Shown here piece after piece: positions 7,853 through 17,700 of a stretch of DNA of 64,000 nucleotides. A model generated the notes under the pieces. It searched no databases. It was not told where the DNA came from and worked only from the letters and a program-made list of their open reading frames with translations. Each line of letters opens with the position of its first letter. Positions within the stretch are counted from its first letter, which is position 1. Source of the DNA: Hungatella sp. (lineage in GTDB: Bacteria; Bacillota; Clostridia; Lachnospirales; Lachnospiraceae). The translations under genes and the position numbers were made by a program. The stretch lies in the NCBI GenBank assembly GCA_022795805.1, contig JAAWHK010000004.1:1-64000 (forward strand), given 5' to 3'.

Positions 7853-9682
7853 ATGCAGATGGTATCACGTAGAAATTATCTGGCGATCACGGCGGTGATG
7901 CTGGTGGTGTTTTTTCTTTTCCAGTTTACCAATGTGGCGCTGGAGAGCTGGAATGATTATAAGAATAATTCATATGCCGTGGACAGAGAGAGTCTTCCCC
8001 CTGAAAGCGGGGCGTACACGGCAGGGACAGAGGGGAAAGCGGATCTGGAGGGAATACCCGGCGGCAGGATAGCGGTCTTTATAGGAAGTGAAGAGGATCC
8101 TGTGGGCCGGGTGGTAAACACATGGGCCGTCTACGGAAAAAAGAAGATAAAGACGTACGGCACCGTGGAGGAATACCAAAAGAACAAAAAGAGGGACGGG
8201 ACGGACGATGCACGGATGGTCGTCATAGATCCCGACGCCCTGGACTGGGAGCGAAAGGAGACCGTGGAAGGCATTAACGGCCTGGTCAGGCCCGGAGTGA
8301 GCATCGTGTTCACCGGCCTTCCGGACGTGTCGGTTATTGAGGGAAACCGGAGGCTTATGGACATTCTGGGCATCCGCGGCGTCAGGGAGAAGGAGACCTT
8401 TGTGACAGGGCTTCATCTGTACCAGGGATTTCTGCTGGGTGGGGAGATGGTGTACAGGGCGGCCGATGAGGAGGAGTACAGCCGGCGACAGGACATGGAG
8501 TTTACATTCCCCTGGTTCACCCTCAAAGAGGGTACAAAGGCCTACATGAGAGGCATTGGCGAAAACGACGAGGAGAAGGAAGAGGACGGGCCGGCGGTGA
8601 TCTGGAGAAACCGGCTGGGAGGAGCCTCCGTGTTCGCGGTTAACGGGGGATACATGGAGGACGCGGCGGGAATCGGGATTCTGTCCGCCATGTGCGCCCA
8701 GTCCGGGGATCACTTGATCTATCCTGTGGTCAATGCCCAGAACATGATCTTTACCGGTTACCCGGGGCTGGCCAGGGAAAACAGCAAAGAGATGATGGAG
8801 CGCTACGGCCACACGCTGCCTGAGATGCTCAGAAACAACGCCTGGCCGGCCATCGTTGCGGTCAGCAACCGCAGCCCCATGGGCCTTTCGTCCATGCTGT
8901 CCCCCCAGTACGATTACGAGGACAGCAATTATCCGGATCAGGCGGAATTTCTGTATCATATGAAGCGGCTCAACGAGCAGAACGGGGAAGTGGGGCTGTC
9001 GGGCGTAAGCGTATCCCCAACCCCCGTAAAGAAGAAGCTTCTGGAGGATGCCCGGCTGATGGAGGACACGATCCCTGAGTACCGGTTTGCCTCCTTCTAC
9101 GGAGGCGGTCTGGGAGACGATGAGATAAGCAAGGCTCTGGAGAGCGGGTTCCTGGACAAGGTGCGGACCGTGGTTACGGATTATGACGGCGGCAGCCAGG
9201 TTATCGGATACCAGTCAGAGCACGTCACCAGGCAGCAGATCGTCTCCGACGGCACCCGGCACACGTTTATGGAGGACTTCAGGGTCAGAAGCCTGGAGAC
9301 TGCCCTCGCTTACACCAGCACCGCGGCGGATATAAGCCGGGCGGCCTTCCCGGAAGGGGAGGAGGACACCTTTGAGAAAGTGATCTCCGACTTTGGCTGG
9401 AATATCCAGCATTACTGGGAGCCGTTTAAGGACTTTGCCGGGACTACGGTGTCAGACTGCGACGAGCGCATCCGCCGCTTCCTGGCCCTCGACTACCGGG
9501 AGATTGAGGAGAACGGCGCCATCCGGCTGGAGCTGGAGTGGACGCCGACGCCGGTGTGGTTTATCCTGCGAAGCGACGGCAGGGATGTGGACCGGGTAGA
9601 GGGCGGAAGGGTGAAAAAACTGGAGGACGGAGCGTGGCTTTTGGAAGCAGATGAGCTGATGGTGACGATCCGGATGAAATAG
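7853..9682 (+). CDS. DUF2194 domain protein, PelA deacetylase-domain-like
   Basis: N-terminal membrane anchor, long extracytoplasmic region; position between pelE and pelF. Confidence 0.6.
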   Translation: MQMVSRRNYLAITAVMLVVFFLFQFTNVALESWNDYKNNSYAVDRESLPPESGAYTAGTEGKADLEGIPGGRIAVFIGSEEDPVGRVVNTWAVYGKKKIKTYGTVEEYQKNKKRDGTDDARMVVIDPDALDWERKETVEGINGLVRPGVSIVFTGLPDVSVIEGNRRLMDILGIRGVREKETFVTGLHLYQGFLLGGEMVYRAADEEEYSRRQDMEFTFPWFTLKEGTKAYMRGIGENDEEKEEDGPAVIWRNRLGGASVFAVNGGYMEDAAGIGILSAMCAQSGDHLIYPVVNAQNMIFTGYPGLARENSKEMMERYGHTLPEMLRNNAWPAIVAVSNRSPMGLSSMLSPQYDYEDSNYPDQAEFLYHMKRLNEQNGEVGLSGVSVSPTPVKKKLLEDARLMEDTIPEYRFASFYGGGLGDDEISKALESGFLDKVRTVVTDYDGGSQVIGYQSEHVTRQQIVSDGTRHTFMEDFRVRSLETALAYTSTAADISRAAFPEGEEDTFEKVISDFGWNIQHYWEPFKDFAGTTVSDCDERIRRFLALDYREIEENGAIRLELEWTPTPVWFILRSDGRDVDRVEGGRVKKLEDGAWLLEADELMVTIRMK

Positions 9683-9717
9683 AAGAGGGTCAGCCGTCCA
9701 GTATAGGGAGATATGTC

Positions 9718-11190
9718 ATGAGAATATGTATAATAGCAGAAGGGTGCTATCCGTATGTGGTAGGCGGCGTGTCCAGCTGGACACACAGCCTGATAAAATC
9801 TTTTCCTGACCAGGAGTTTGTTATTCTGGCCATAGTGGCCGACCGCTCCCTGCGGGGAAAGTATGTGTACGATCTGCCGGACAATGTGACGGAGGTCCAT
9901 GAGCTGTACCTTAACGACGCGGACTGGGGCAGGAGAGGGCGGCGCAAAAAGCAGATGAGCCGAAAAGAGTACGAGGCGCTGCGCAGGCTGCTTCTGGGGC
10001 AGGAGACGGACTGGGACGTGCTGTTTGACTTCTTTCAGAAAAAGAAGATGTCCCTGGACGACATGCTCATGGGCGAGGATTTTCTGGACGCGGTGGCGGC
10101 GTACTATGATCTGGAATACAGCCAGCTGGTGTTCTCCGACTTTTTGTGGATGATGCGGTCCATCTATCTGACGCTGTTTACCACTTTAAAGATGAAAATT
10201 CCCAAGGCGGACGTGTACCACTGCGTGTGCACCGGCTATGCGGGAGTGCTGGGGAGCATGGCCAAGTATATCCACGGAGGAAAGCTTCTCATAACGGAAC
10301 ACGGGATCTACACCCGGGAGCGGGAGGAAGATCTCATCGTGGCAAAGTGGGTCCAGGGCGTGTATAAGACCATATGGATTGAACAGTTTCGGAAGATGTC
10401 CAATCTGGCCTACGAAAGGGCCGATCTGGTCACCAGCCTTTATAAGGAGGCCAGGGAGCTGCAAATAGAGGTGGGGTGTCCGCCTGAGAAGACGAGGGTC
10501 GTGCCCAACGGCATACGGGTGGAGGACTTTCAGAATATTCCCGGCAGGAGTCAGGAGGATGAGGGGAAGATCCATATCGGAGCCGTGCTTCGCGTGACCC
10601 CCATTAAGGATATTATGACCATGATACAGGCCTTCGGCTTTGCCAAGGAGAGAGAGCCGGCCTTAAAGCTGTGGATCATGGGTTCCTGGGAGGAGGATGA
10701 GGAGTATGCCAGGGGATGCTTTGAACTTGTTCGAACCATGGGCGTGAAGGATGTGGAGTTTACGGGGAAGATAAAGGCCGCGGATTACTACGGCAGAATG
10801 GATATGACCCTGCTCACCAGCATCAGCGAGGGGCAGCCCCTGACCATCCTGGAGAGCTTCGCAGCCAGAAAGCCGGTGATTGCCACGGATGTGGGCAACT
10901 GCCGGGGGCTGATCTGCGGCGAGGACGACGATCTGGGCCCGGCGGGCATCGTCACCCGGATCATGAATGTGCAGGAGATCGCCCAGGCCATGGTGCACCT
11001 GGCCCACAGCCAGCAGGAGCGGCAGCGGATGGGGGAAAACGGATACAGGCGCGTGGTTTCAGGCTATCAGTTCCGGTATATGCAGGATGCATACAGGGAA
11101 ATCTATAAAGAGTTTGCACAGAGCATGGGGATTGAGTGGACACAAAAGGATGCAGCGACGCAGGAAGGGGTGAGAGAATGGGAGGCGTAG
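9718..11190 (+). CDS. pelF: GT4 family glycosyltransferase PelF
   Basis: MRICIIAEGCYPYVVGGVSSWTHSLIKSFPDQEF... and EHGIYTREREEDL, characteristic of PelF. Confidence 0.92.
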   Translation: MRICIIAEGCYPYVVGGVSSWTHSLIKSFPDQEFVILAIVADRSLRGKYVYDLPDNVTEVHELYLNDADWGRRGRRKKQMSRKEYEALRRLLLGQETDWDVLFDFFQKKKMSLDDMLMGEDFLDAVAAYYDLEYSQLVFSDFLWMMRSIYLTLFTTLKMKIPKADVYHCVCTGYAGVLGSMAKYIHGGKLLITEHGIYTREREEDLIVAKWVQGVYKTIWIEQFRKMSNLAYERADLVTSLYKEARELQIEVGCPPEKTRVVPNGIRVEDFQNIPGRSQEDEGKIHIGAVLRVTPIKDIMTMIQAFGFAKEREPALKLWIMGSWEEDEEYARGCFELVRTMGVKDVEFTGKIKAADYYGRMDMTLLTSISEGQPLTILESFAARKPVIATDVGNCRGLICGEDDDLGPAGIVTRIMNVQEIAQAMVHLAHSQQERQRMGENGYRRVVSGYQFRYMQDAYREIYKEFAQSMGIEWTQKDAATQEGVREWEA

Positions 11191-12629
11191 GCGTCAAGTT
11201 AAACCGGATATTTGGAAAGCGGTCCATCGCGGCGGATCTGGTGGGATTTACTTACAGTATCATCATCACCATTGCGCCCATACTGCTGGTGATTGGGACG
11301 ATTCTGCTGATGGGATTCGTGCTGGGATTCAGTGAGACGGATTATCTTACCAGGGAACTGTTCTCCTGTACCATACTGTATACGTTTATTTTTGCGCTTC
11401 TGACGGTGTCCCCTTTCAATGCGGTGCTGTCCAAGTACATGCAGGATGCCATCTATGAGGAGCGGTTTCAGGATATTCTGCCCTGTTACTACCTGGGGCT
11501 TGCCATGAATATGGCGTTTAGCTGCCTTTTGGGTATCCCGTTCTGTCTCTGGGAACATTTCGTGGGAGGCGTGGAGGTCTTTTACGTGTTCTGCGGGTTC
11601 TGCACCTATATATCCATGGTTCTGGTATTCTACTCCATGGTTTACCTCTCTATCTGCAAGGATTATGAGAGGCTTTTCGTGTTTTTCTTCATCGGAATGG
11701 CCATAGCGTTTATCCTGTGCCTGATTCTGGGGTTCTGGATGGGATGGGAGATTACGGAGAATATGCTGCTGTCTTTGACCGTGGGATTCTTTCTCATAGG
11801 AACCATGGAGTTTGCGGCCGTGAAGCGGTACTTTAAGGAGAACAGCAACCGGTATCTGCCGGTGCTTCGATACTTCAAAAAGTGGTGGAAACTGGTGGTG
11901 GTGAACTTCTTCTACATCTGCGGTCTCTATGTCCACAATTTTGTGTTCTGGACCCACGAGACCAGGACAATCATAGTCAGGAGCTTTGTGTACAATCAAC
12001 CCTACGACATGGCCTCCTGTCTCGCCATGTTTACCAACCTGTCGGCGACCATCATCTTTATCACCAATATCGAGATGCATTTTCACGAGAAATACAGAAG
12101 CTACTCGGAGGCTGTGATCGGAGGGAAAAGGGCGGATATCGTCAATGCCAAGAAGCGCATGTTCAGGCAGCTGGCCGGAGAGCTGATGAACCTGGCCAGG
12201 ATTCAGTTTATTATCTCCGTGGTGATCTATCTGCTGTGTGTGGTGTTTCTGCCCAGGTTCGGATTCGGAGGCTCCGTTCTCAGGATCTATCCCTGTCTGG
12301 CCGCAGGGTATTTCATCCTGTTTCTCATGTACGCATCGGTTCTGTTTATGTATTACTTCAACGACCTGACCGGCGCGGTTATATCCATCCTCTGCTTTTT
12401 CACGGCCACCCTTGCGGGAAGTATATTGGCAAAGAATCTAAGCGAGATCTGGTACGGCATCGGCCTGGTGGGAGGCTCCTTCATGGGCTGGAGCGTGGCC
12501 TACGCGCGGCTTCGATGGATCGAAAAGCACCTGGATACCCACGTGTTCTGCAGCGGTCAGCTTTTAAAACGGGGAATCGGACGCAAACCCTCCGGGCTGG
12601 TGTATCAAAAGAACAAGGCAGGAAAATGA
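11178..12629 (+). CDS. pelG: exopolysaccharide Pel transporter PelG
   Basis: ~12 TM protein, GRGKSIAADLVGF-type N-terminus (FGKRSIAADLVGFTYSIIITIAPILLVIG) typical of PelG; overlaps pelF stop. Confidence 0.9.
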   Translation: MGGVGVKLNRIFGKRSIAADLVGFTYSIIITIAPILLVIGTILLMGFVLGFSETDYLTRELFSCTILYTFIFALLTVSPFNAVLSKYMQDAIYEERFQDILPCYYLGLAMNMAFSCLLGIPFCLWEHFVGGVEVFYVFCGFCTYISMVLVFYSMVYLSICKDYERLFVFFFIGMAIAFILCLILGFWMGWEITENMLLSLTVGFFLIGTMEFAAVKRYFKENSNRYLPVLRYFKKWWKLVVVNFFYICGLYVHNFVFWTHETRTIIVRSFVYNQPYDMASCLAMFTNLSATIIFITNIEMHFHEKYRSYSEAVIGGKRADIVNAKKRMFRQLAGELMNLARIQFIISVVIYLLCVVFLPRFGFGGSVLRIYPCLAAGYFILFLMYASVLFMYYFNDLTGAVISILCFFTATLAGSILAKNLSEIWYGIGLVGGSFMGWSVAYARLRWIEKHLDTHVFCSGQLLKRGIGRKPSGLVYQKNKAGK

Positions 12630-13828
12630 AAAAGCTCCTGTTTGTCATCAATACCATGGGGCAGGCCGGAGCGGAGACTGCCCTTCTGGAGGTGCTTAAA
12701 AAGCTGGAGGGATGCGGTCATGAAGTGTTTCTCTATGTGCTTATGGGCCAGGGGGAGATGATGGGGCAGCTGCCGTCAGAGGTCAGGCTTCTGAACCGGA
12801 ATTTCAGCACCATGTCCGTTTTGTCAGGGGCAGGCCGGAGGAGAATGGCCCGTACGGTGTGCCGGGCATTTTTCCGAAACGGAGGCTGCTGGAGGAAACT
12901 GTGCTGCCTGGCAAAGGTTTTCGCCTCTATGGCGAGAGGGGGAAGGATACGGATAAGCAAGCTTTTGTGGCGCATTGTTTCCGACGGGACCGTGCGTTTT
13001 GACACGACGTTCGACGGGGCCGTGGCCTGGCTGGAGGGAGGTTCCGCATACTACGTGGCGGAACATGTGAAGGCCGTTAAAAAGACGGCGTTCATCCACA
13101 TTGACTATGAGAACGCGGGGTATACAAGGGAGATGGACAGAGACTGCTGGAGAGAGTTTGACCAGATCTTTGCCGTATCCGGGGAGGTGAGGGAGCATTT
13201 CCTGGAGTTTTATCCCGCCTATAGATACAAAACAGGCATTCTGTACAATATGCTGGACGAGGAGAGGATCCGGAAAAGGGCCGGGGAGCCGGGAGGTTTC
13301 ACGGACGCCTATGACGGAATGCGGCTGGTGAGCGTAGGCCGGCTGTCCTGGCAGAAGGGCTACGACATTGCGGTGGAGGCCATGAAGCTTCTGAAAGATT
13401 CCGGGTACAGACTCAGGTGGTATGTCCTGGGGGAAGGGGATCAGAGGGGGCGTCTGGAGAAGAAGATACGGGCTCTGGGGCTTAAGGAGGATTTCATACT
13501 TCTGGGGGCGTTGGAAAACCCCTACCCCTACTATGTCCAGGGGGATATCTATGTACATACGGCCAGATTTGAGGGGCGGAGCATCGCCGTTCAGGAGGCC
13601 CGGATACTGGGATGCGCCATCGTGGCCACCGACTGCAGCGGCAACCGTGAGGAGATCACCCACGGAAAGGACGGAATCCTGTGCGGGCTGAGTGCCCGGG
13701 CGGTGGCGGACGCGGTGGCGGCCCTCATTGACGACGATGAGAGGCGAATGGCGCTGGGAAGAGAGGCAGGGAAAACGCGGCTGCCTGAGGGAAAAAGAAC
13801 GGAGGAACTGACGGATATTTTCCTTTGA
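12626..13828 (+). CDS. GT4 family glycosyltransferase
   Basis: MKKLLFVINTMGQAGAETALLEVLKKL..., VGRLSWQKGYDIAVEAMKLLK; ATGA overlap with pelG. Confidence 0.9.
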   Translation: MKKLLFVINTMGQAGAETALLEVLKKLEGCGHEVFLYVLMGQGEMMGQLPSEVRLLNRNFSTMSVLSGAGRRRMARTVCRAFFRNGGCWRKLCCLAKVFASMARGGRIRISKLLWRIVSDGTVRFDTTFDGAVAWLEGGSAYYVAEHVKAVKKTAFIHIDYENAGYTREMDRDCWREFDQIFAVSGEVREHFLEFYPAYRYKTGILYNMLDEERIRKRAGEPGGFTDAYDGMRLVSVGRLSWQKGYDIAVEAMKLLKDSGYRLRWYVLGEGDQRGRLEKKIRALGLKEDFILLGALENPYPYYVQGDIYVHTARFEGRSIAVQEARILGCAIVATDCSGNREEITHGKDGILCGLSARAVADAVAALIDDDERRMALGREAGKTRLPEGKRTEELTDIFL

Positions 13829-13856
13829 TATACGAAGAATGGCGGGAGGCGGGATT

Positions 13857-16157
13857 ATGGAGATGCTGTACTGGGCGGCTGAGTATGGGAAGGTGCTGGG
13901 GGGCTATGTGTTTCTGATGTTTGTCTGGCCCATGGTGGTCTTTGGCAGGCATCTGAAGAGGAAGACCGGCATGTATCGGTTCGGTTTCTGTGTGACGGCG
14001 CAGATCGTCCTGGTGAACACGGCCGTTCTGATACCGGGACTTTTTCATATTCTGAACCGGAAGCTGATCGTGTTTTTGTTTTACGGCGCTTTTGTGTGGG
14101 GGCTCTGCATGGAGGGGGAATGGTTTCGCTCCCTGGCCCGGAGCATTCGCAGAATAGAGTCTGTTTTTCGTTTTAACGGTTTTCGCCCGGGACGGTGGAT
14201 CAGGGGGCTTGTGTGGGATCTGTGGTGGCGGCATGGGAACGGGCTCTTGGTGTACCCGGCTTTCGGGGCGGTGGTTATGCTGGGCATGGCCTACTTTTCC
14301 TACGGGGCGTTTCAGGTTGGCTCCTACGGGGGCGGAGATCTGTACACCCATCACGCGTGGATATACGGGCTTATGGAGGGCCGGATCTTTGCCGACGGCA
14401 TCTACCCGGAGGCCATGCACTGCTTTGTCTACTGTCTCAACGCCCTGTTTGGCATCCGGGTGGACAGTATCCTTTTATTTTTGCAGAATATTCATATAAC
14501 CGTGTTTTTTGTCTCCGCTTACTTTCTGATGCGTCAGGTGTTTGCATGGCGCTACACGCCGATCTTCGTTCTGGCGCTGTTTGTGACCTTGGATGTGGTC
14601 AGTGCGGACGAGATCTACGGGATGTACCGCCTCCAGATGACCCTTCCCCTGGAGTTCGGGCTTCACACCCAGTTTCTGTGCGCCCTGTATCTTTTGCGCT
14701 ATCTGAAGGGGGAGGGAGGAGAAACGGTCAGGGGCAGACGGGTGAGGTACCGGCGCAGTGAGGATCTGTTTCTGCTGGCGTCTTCCGTGGCCGCCTCTGT
14801 GGCCGTCCACTACTATACGACCATTATGGCCGTGGTGATGTGCGCTTCCTTTGCCGCTTTTTCCCTGAAGCGGCTGTTTTCAAAGAGATATCTGGCGCCT
14901 GTTATGACGGCGGCAGTCTGCGGCTTTGCCGTGGCGGCGATGCCTATGGCCGGGGCTTTTGCGTCGGGGATACCCTTTAATTACTCCATCACATGGGCGC
15001 TGAACGCCATGGACGGCAGCGAGACCAGGGAGCTGGACGAAAAGCTGGAGGAGGAGAAGGCCGGGGAAGAGGGGAGTTCGGGGAATGAGGCCGCCGGGGA
15101 AGACGGGGGCTATCCCATAGAGAAAAGTGAGGCGGGAAACTGGCAGGAGAAAGTGACTGCGGTGTATGAAAAGGGATATAAGGCTCTCTACGGGCAACGG
15201 ACAGGCCTGGTGCTTCTTCTGACTGCGGTATCCGTGATGCTCTGCCTGTCGGGACGAAGGAATCCGGACCGGCTGCCGGGTACGGTCTGCAGAGGTTACC
15301 CTCCGGCCATCCTCCTGTCATTCTTCTACATCCTTCTGTACGCGGCGCCTTTTATGGGGCTGCCGGAGGTGATCTCCGACTCCCGTTTCTGTTCCACGGG
15401 CCATATGATGATCCTGGCAGTGATGATGATACCAATAGACGCCCTAATAGCGGCGGCTGTATCCGTGTGGGGGGAGAGATTTTTGTTCCACCTGCTGTCG
15501 TTTCTGGCGCCGGCTGGCATATACGCGGCCGTGATCCTGACAGGCAATTACCACGGGTATCTGTTCTATGAGATGACGCGGTGCAGGCAGGCGGTGGCAG
15601 TGACCAACCGGATCATAGAGGAATTTCCGGCGGGAAGCTTTGTGGTGGTCGCCCCCACGGACGAACTGTACCCGGTCAGCCCTTACGGATGGCATGAGGA
15701 GCTTCTCAGTTTTGTGAGAAACAGCGAAAACGGGGAGTATTTTCTTCCGACACAGCATATTTTTATTTATGTGGAGAAGAAACCGTTCCGCTACTCTCAG
15801 GCCCACTTTTTCACCGGGCCTTCCTGGCTGGCAGAGGAAAAATATCAGGATATCTACTGGGACAAGTACTCGAAAAAGTATCCGGAAAAGGGCAGCAGCC
15901 AGGCTCCGGAAGTCGACGCGTCTCAGATCTCCGTGGAGGCGGCCCAGACGGCCATGGAGGAGCTGGATAAGGGATGGCGGGCCTACACCCGTCTGGACAG
16001 GCGCACGGCACTGGAATCGAAAGCCTACGGCTGGTGCAGGAGATTTGCGGAAAGGTATCCCATGGCTCTGAAGGTGTATTATGAGGATGAGGACTTTGTG
16101 TGCTACTATTTGGAACAGGAGCCAGGGGAGGAACCGTATAACCTGGGCATGGAATAG
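13857..16157 (+). CDS. large polytopic membrane protein, putative GT-C-type glycosyltransferase
   Basis: Many TM segments; loop GGGDLYTHHAWIYGLMEGRIFADGIYPEAMH reminiscent of GT-C first loop; alternative start 13839. Confidence 0.55.
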   Translation: MEMLYWAAEYGKVLGGYVFLMFVWPMVVFGRHLKRKTGMYRFGFCVTAQIVLVNTAVLIPGLFHILNRKLIVFLFYGAFVWGLCMEGEWFRSLARSIRRIESVFRFNGFRPGRWIRGLVWDLWWRHGNGLLVYPAFGAVVMLGMAYFSYGAFQVGSYGGGDLYTHHAWIYGLMEGRIFADGIYPEAMHCFVYCLNALFGIRVDSILLFLQNIHITVFFVSAYFLMRQVFAWRYTPIFVLALFVTLDVVSADEIYGMYRLQMTLPLEFGLHTQFLCALYLLRYLKGEGGETVRGRRVRYRRSEDLFLLASSVAASVAVHYYTTIMAVVMCASFAAFSLKRLFSKRYLAPVMTAAVCGFAVAAMPMAGAFASGIPFNYSITWALNAMDGSETRELDEKLEEEKAGEEGSSGNEAAGEDGGYPIEKSEAGNWQEKVTAVYEKGYKALYGQRTGLVLLLTAVSVMLCLSGRRNPDRLPGTVCRGYPPAILLSFFYILLYAAPFMGLPEVISDSRFCSTGHMMILAVMMIPIDALIAAAVSVWGERFLFHLLSFLAPAGIYAAVILTGNYHGYLFYEMTRCRQAVAVTNRIIEEFPAGSFVVVAPTDELYPVSPYGWHEELLSFVRNSENGEYFLPTQHIFIYVEKKPFRYSQAHFFTGPSWLAEEKYQDIYWDKYSKKYPEKGSSQAPEVDASQISVEAAQTAMEELDKGWRAYTRLDRRTALESKAYGWCRRFAERYPMALKVYYEDEDFVCYYLEQEPGEEPYNLGME

Positions 16158-16158
16158 G

Positions 16159-17694
16159 ATGGTAAAGACAGGAAAAACAGGAGGCGGTGCAGCCGTGATG
16201 CTTGCTTGTGTGCTGATGCTTGCGGGGGGCGGCCGGTATGCACAAAAGAAGGACTTTCTGTCCGTGGAGGGTCTAAGAAGCACGGCAGAAAAAGCCGCGG
16301 CCCCCAAAGGGTTGGAGGGGACCGTCGAAACCGTTGTCTTTGCGGAGTCAAACCGCAGGCTGGAGAATCCAAACCGGGGGTTCTATCAGCTTTACGAATT
16401 CCTCATCACGGATGAAGGGATGGATTACCGGGAGTTTATCGAAGAGTGGTACCCAAAGATTACGGATATCAGCCTGATGTTCATTCAGGTGAATCTGCAG
16501 TCCTATGTAAACGGTGAGATCACGGAGGAGGGGCTGAAACAGATCGGAGAACTTTTTGACGTGCTGGCCACCTACAAAAAACAGCTGATCGTCCGGTTCG
16601 TGTACGACCGGGAGGGAAAGATCGAGGAGCACGAGCCGGAGAGCCTGGATGTGATCGTGAGGCATATGGAGCAGCTGGAGAGCATTCTGGAGGAGCATGC
16701 AGGCCAGATCTTCATTGTCCAGGGAGTATTTACGGGCAACTGGGGGGAGATGAACGGGAGCCGGTACGACACAAAGGAGGACTGGAGAGTGCTGGCGGAA
16801 AAACTGGCCCGGGTGACGGATGATTCCATCTACCTGGGGGTCCGCACTCCGGCCCAGTGGCGTACGCTTATCCCCATGGAACAGACTGCGGCGGGAGTTC
16901 TGTCCTGCATCGGGGACGGTTTTGGAAGAAAGTCCAATGCGTCCCTCACGCCTCTCTGGGGGCGTCTGGGACTGTTCAACGACGGAATGCTGGGAAGCGA
17001 AAGCGACTACGGAACATACGGTGAGGAGAGCGCCGCAAAGGCCGGCTGGACGGAGCCCTGGATGCGGGAGGAGGAACTGGCCTTTCAGAACTGCCTGTGC
17101 AGGCTGGTGCCAAACGGCGGGGAGGTTATTGTGGACAATCCATGTAACGACCTGGCCAACGCGGTGAGGGACATGGAGCTTATGCATGTGACCTATCTCA
17201 ACAAGTGGCATGACCCGGCGGTTCTGGAAAAATGGAGAGAGACCGCCGTGGAGGAGGAGGGCTGCTTTGACGGACTGGACGGATACACGTATATGGAGCG
17301 GCGTCTGGGATACCGGTTCTTCATTGAATCCGTTCAATTAAAGTACAGGCGAAAGGGTTCCTGCCTGTCGGTGGCCATCAGAATAAAGAATGCGGGGTTT
17401 GCCCCCATATACAGGGAGCCGGAGATGAGACTGGTGCTTCGCGGTGAGGGCGGCGGAACAAAAGTCGTGTCTGTTCCCCTGGAGGGCAGTCTGCAAAGCC
17501 TCGCCGGGGGAACGGAATCGGACAGGGCGGTGACGCTTAGAAAGGACATTGTGCTGGAGGATTTTTCCGCAGGAACATACCGGATATACTTCGATATGAC
17601 GGACTCCGGTACCCGGACCCGCATCCGATTGGGCAATGAACAGAATGAGGAGAAGTACGGCTACTGCCTGGGAACGGTTGAACTGCGGCAGTGA
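16159..17694 (+). CDS. DUF4832 (DUF4874) domain-containing exported protein
   Basis: Signal-like N-terminus then NRRLENPNRGFYQLYEF..., GVFTGNWGEMNGSRY, typical of DUF4832 proteins. Confidence 0.8.
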   Translation: MVKTGKTGGGAAVMLACVLMLAGGGRYAQKKDFLSVEGLRSTAEKAAAPKGLEGTVETVVFAESNRRLENPNRGFYQLYEFLITDEGMDYREFIEEWYPKITDISLMFIQVNLQSYVNGEITEEGLKQIGELFDVLATYKKQLIVRFVYDREGKIEEHEPESLDVIVRHMEQLESILEEHAGQIFIVQGVFTGNWGEMNGSRYDTKEDWRVLAEKLARVTDDSIYLGVRTPAQWRTLIPMEQTAAGVLSCIGDGFGRKSNASLTPLWGRLGLFNDGMLGSESDYGTYGEESAAKAGWTEPWMREEELAFQNCLCRLVPNGGEVIVDNPCNDLANAVRDMELMHVTYLNKWHDPAVLEKWRETAVEEEGCFDGLDGYTYMERRLGYRFFIESVQLKYRRKGSCLSVAIRIKNAGFAPIYREPEMRLVLRGEGGGTKVVSVPLEGSLQSLAGGTESDRAVTLRKDIVLEDFSAGTYRIYFDMTDSGTRTRIRLGNEQNEEKYGYCLGTVELRQ

Positions 17695-17700
17695 GCGGGA

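Noticed and set aside
11882-12625. 5' extension of the GT4 ORF overlapping pelG
   Set aside because: Out-of-frame translation of pelG; true start ATG 12626 overlaps the pelG stop
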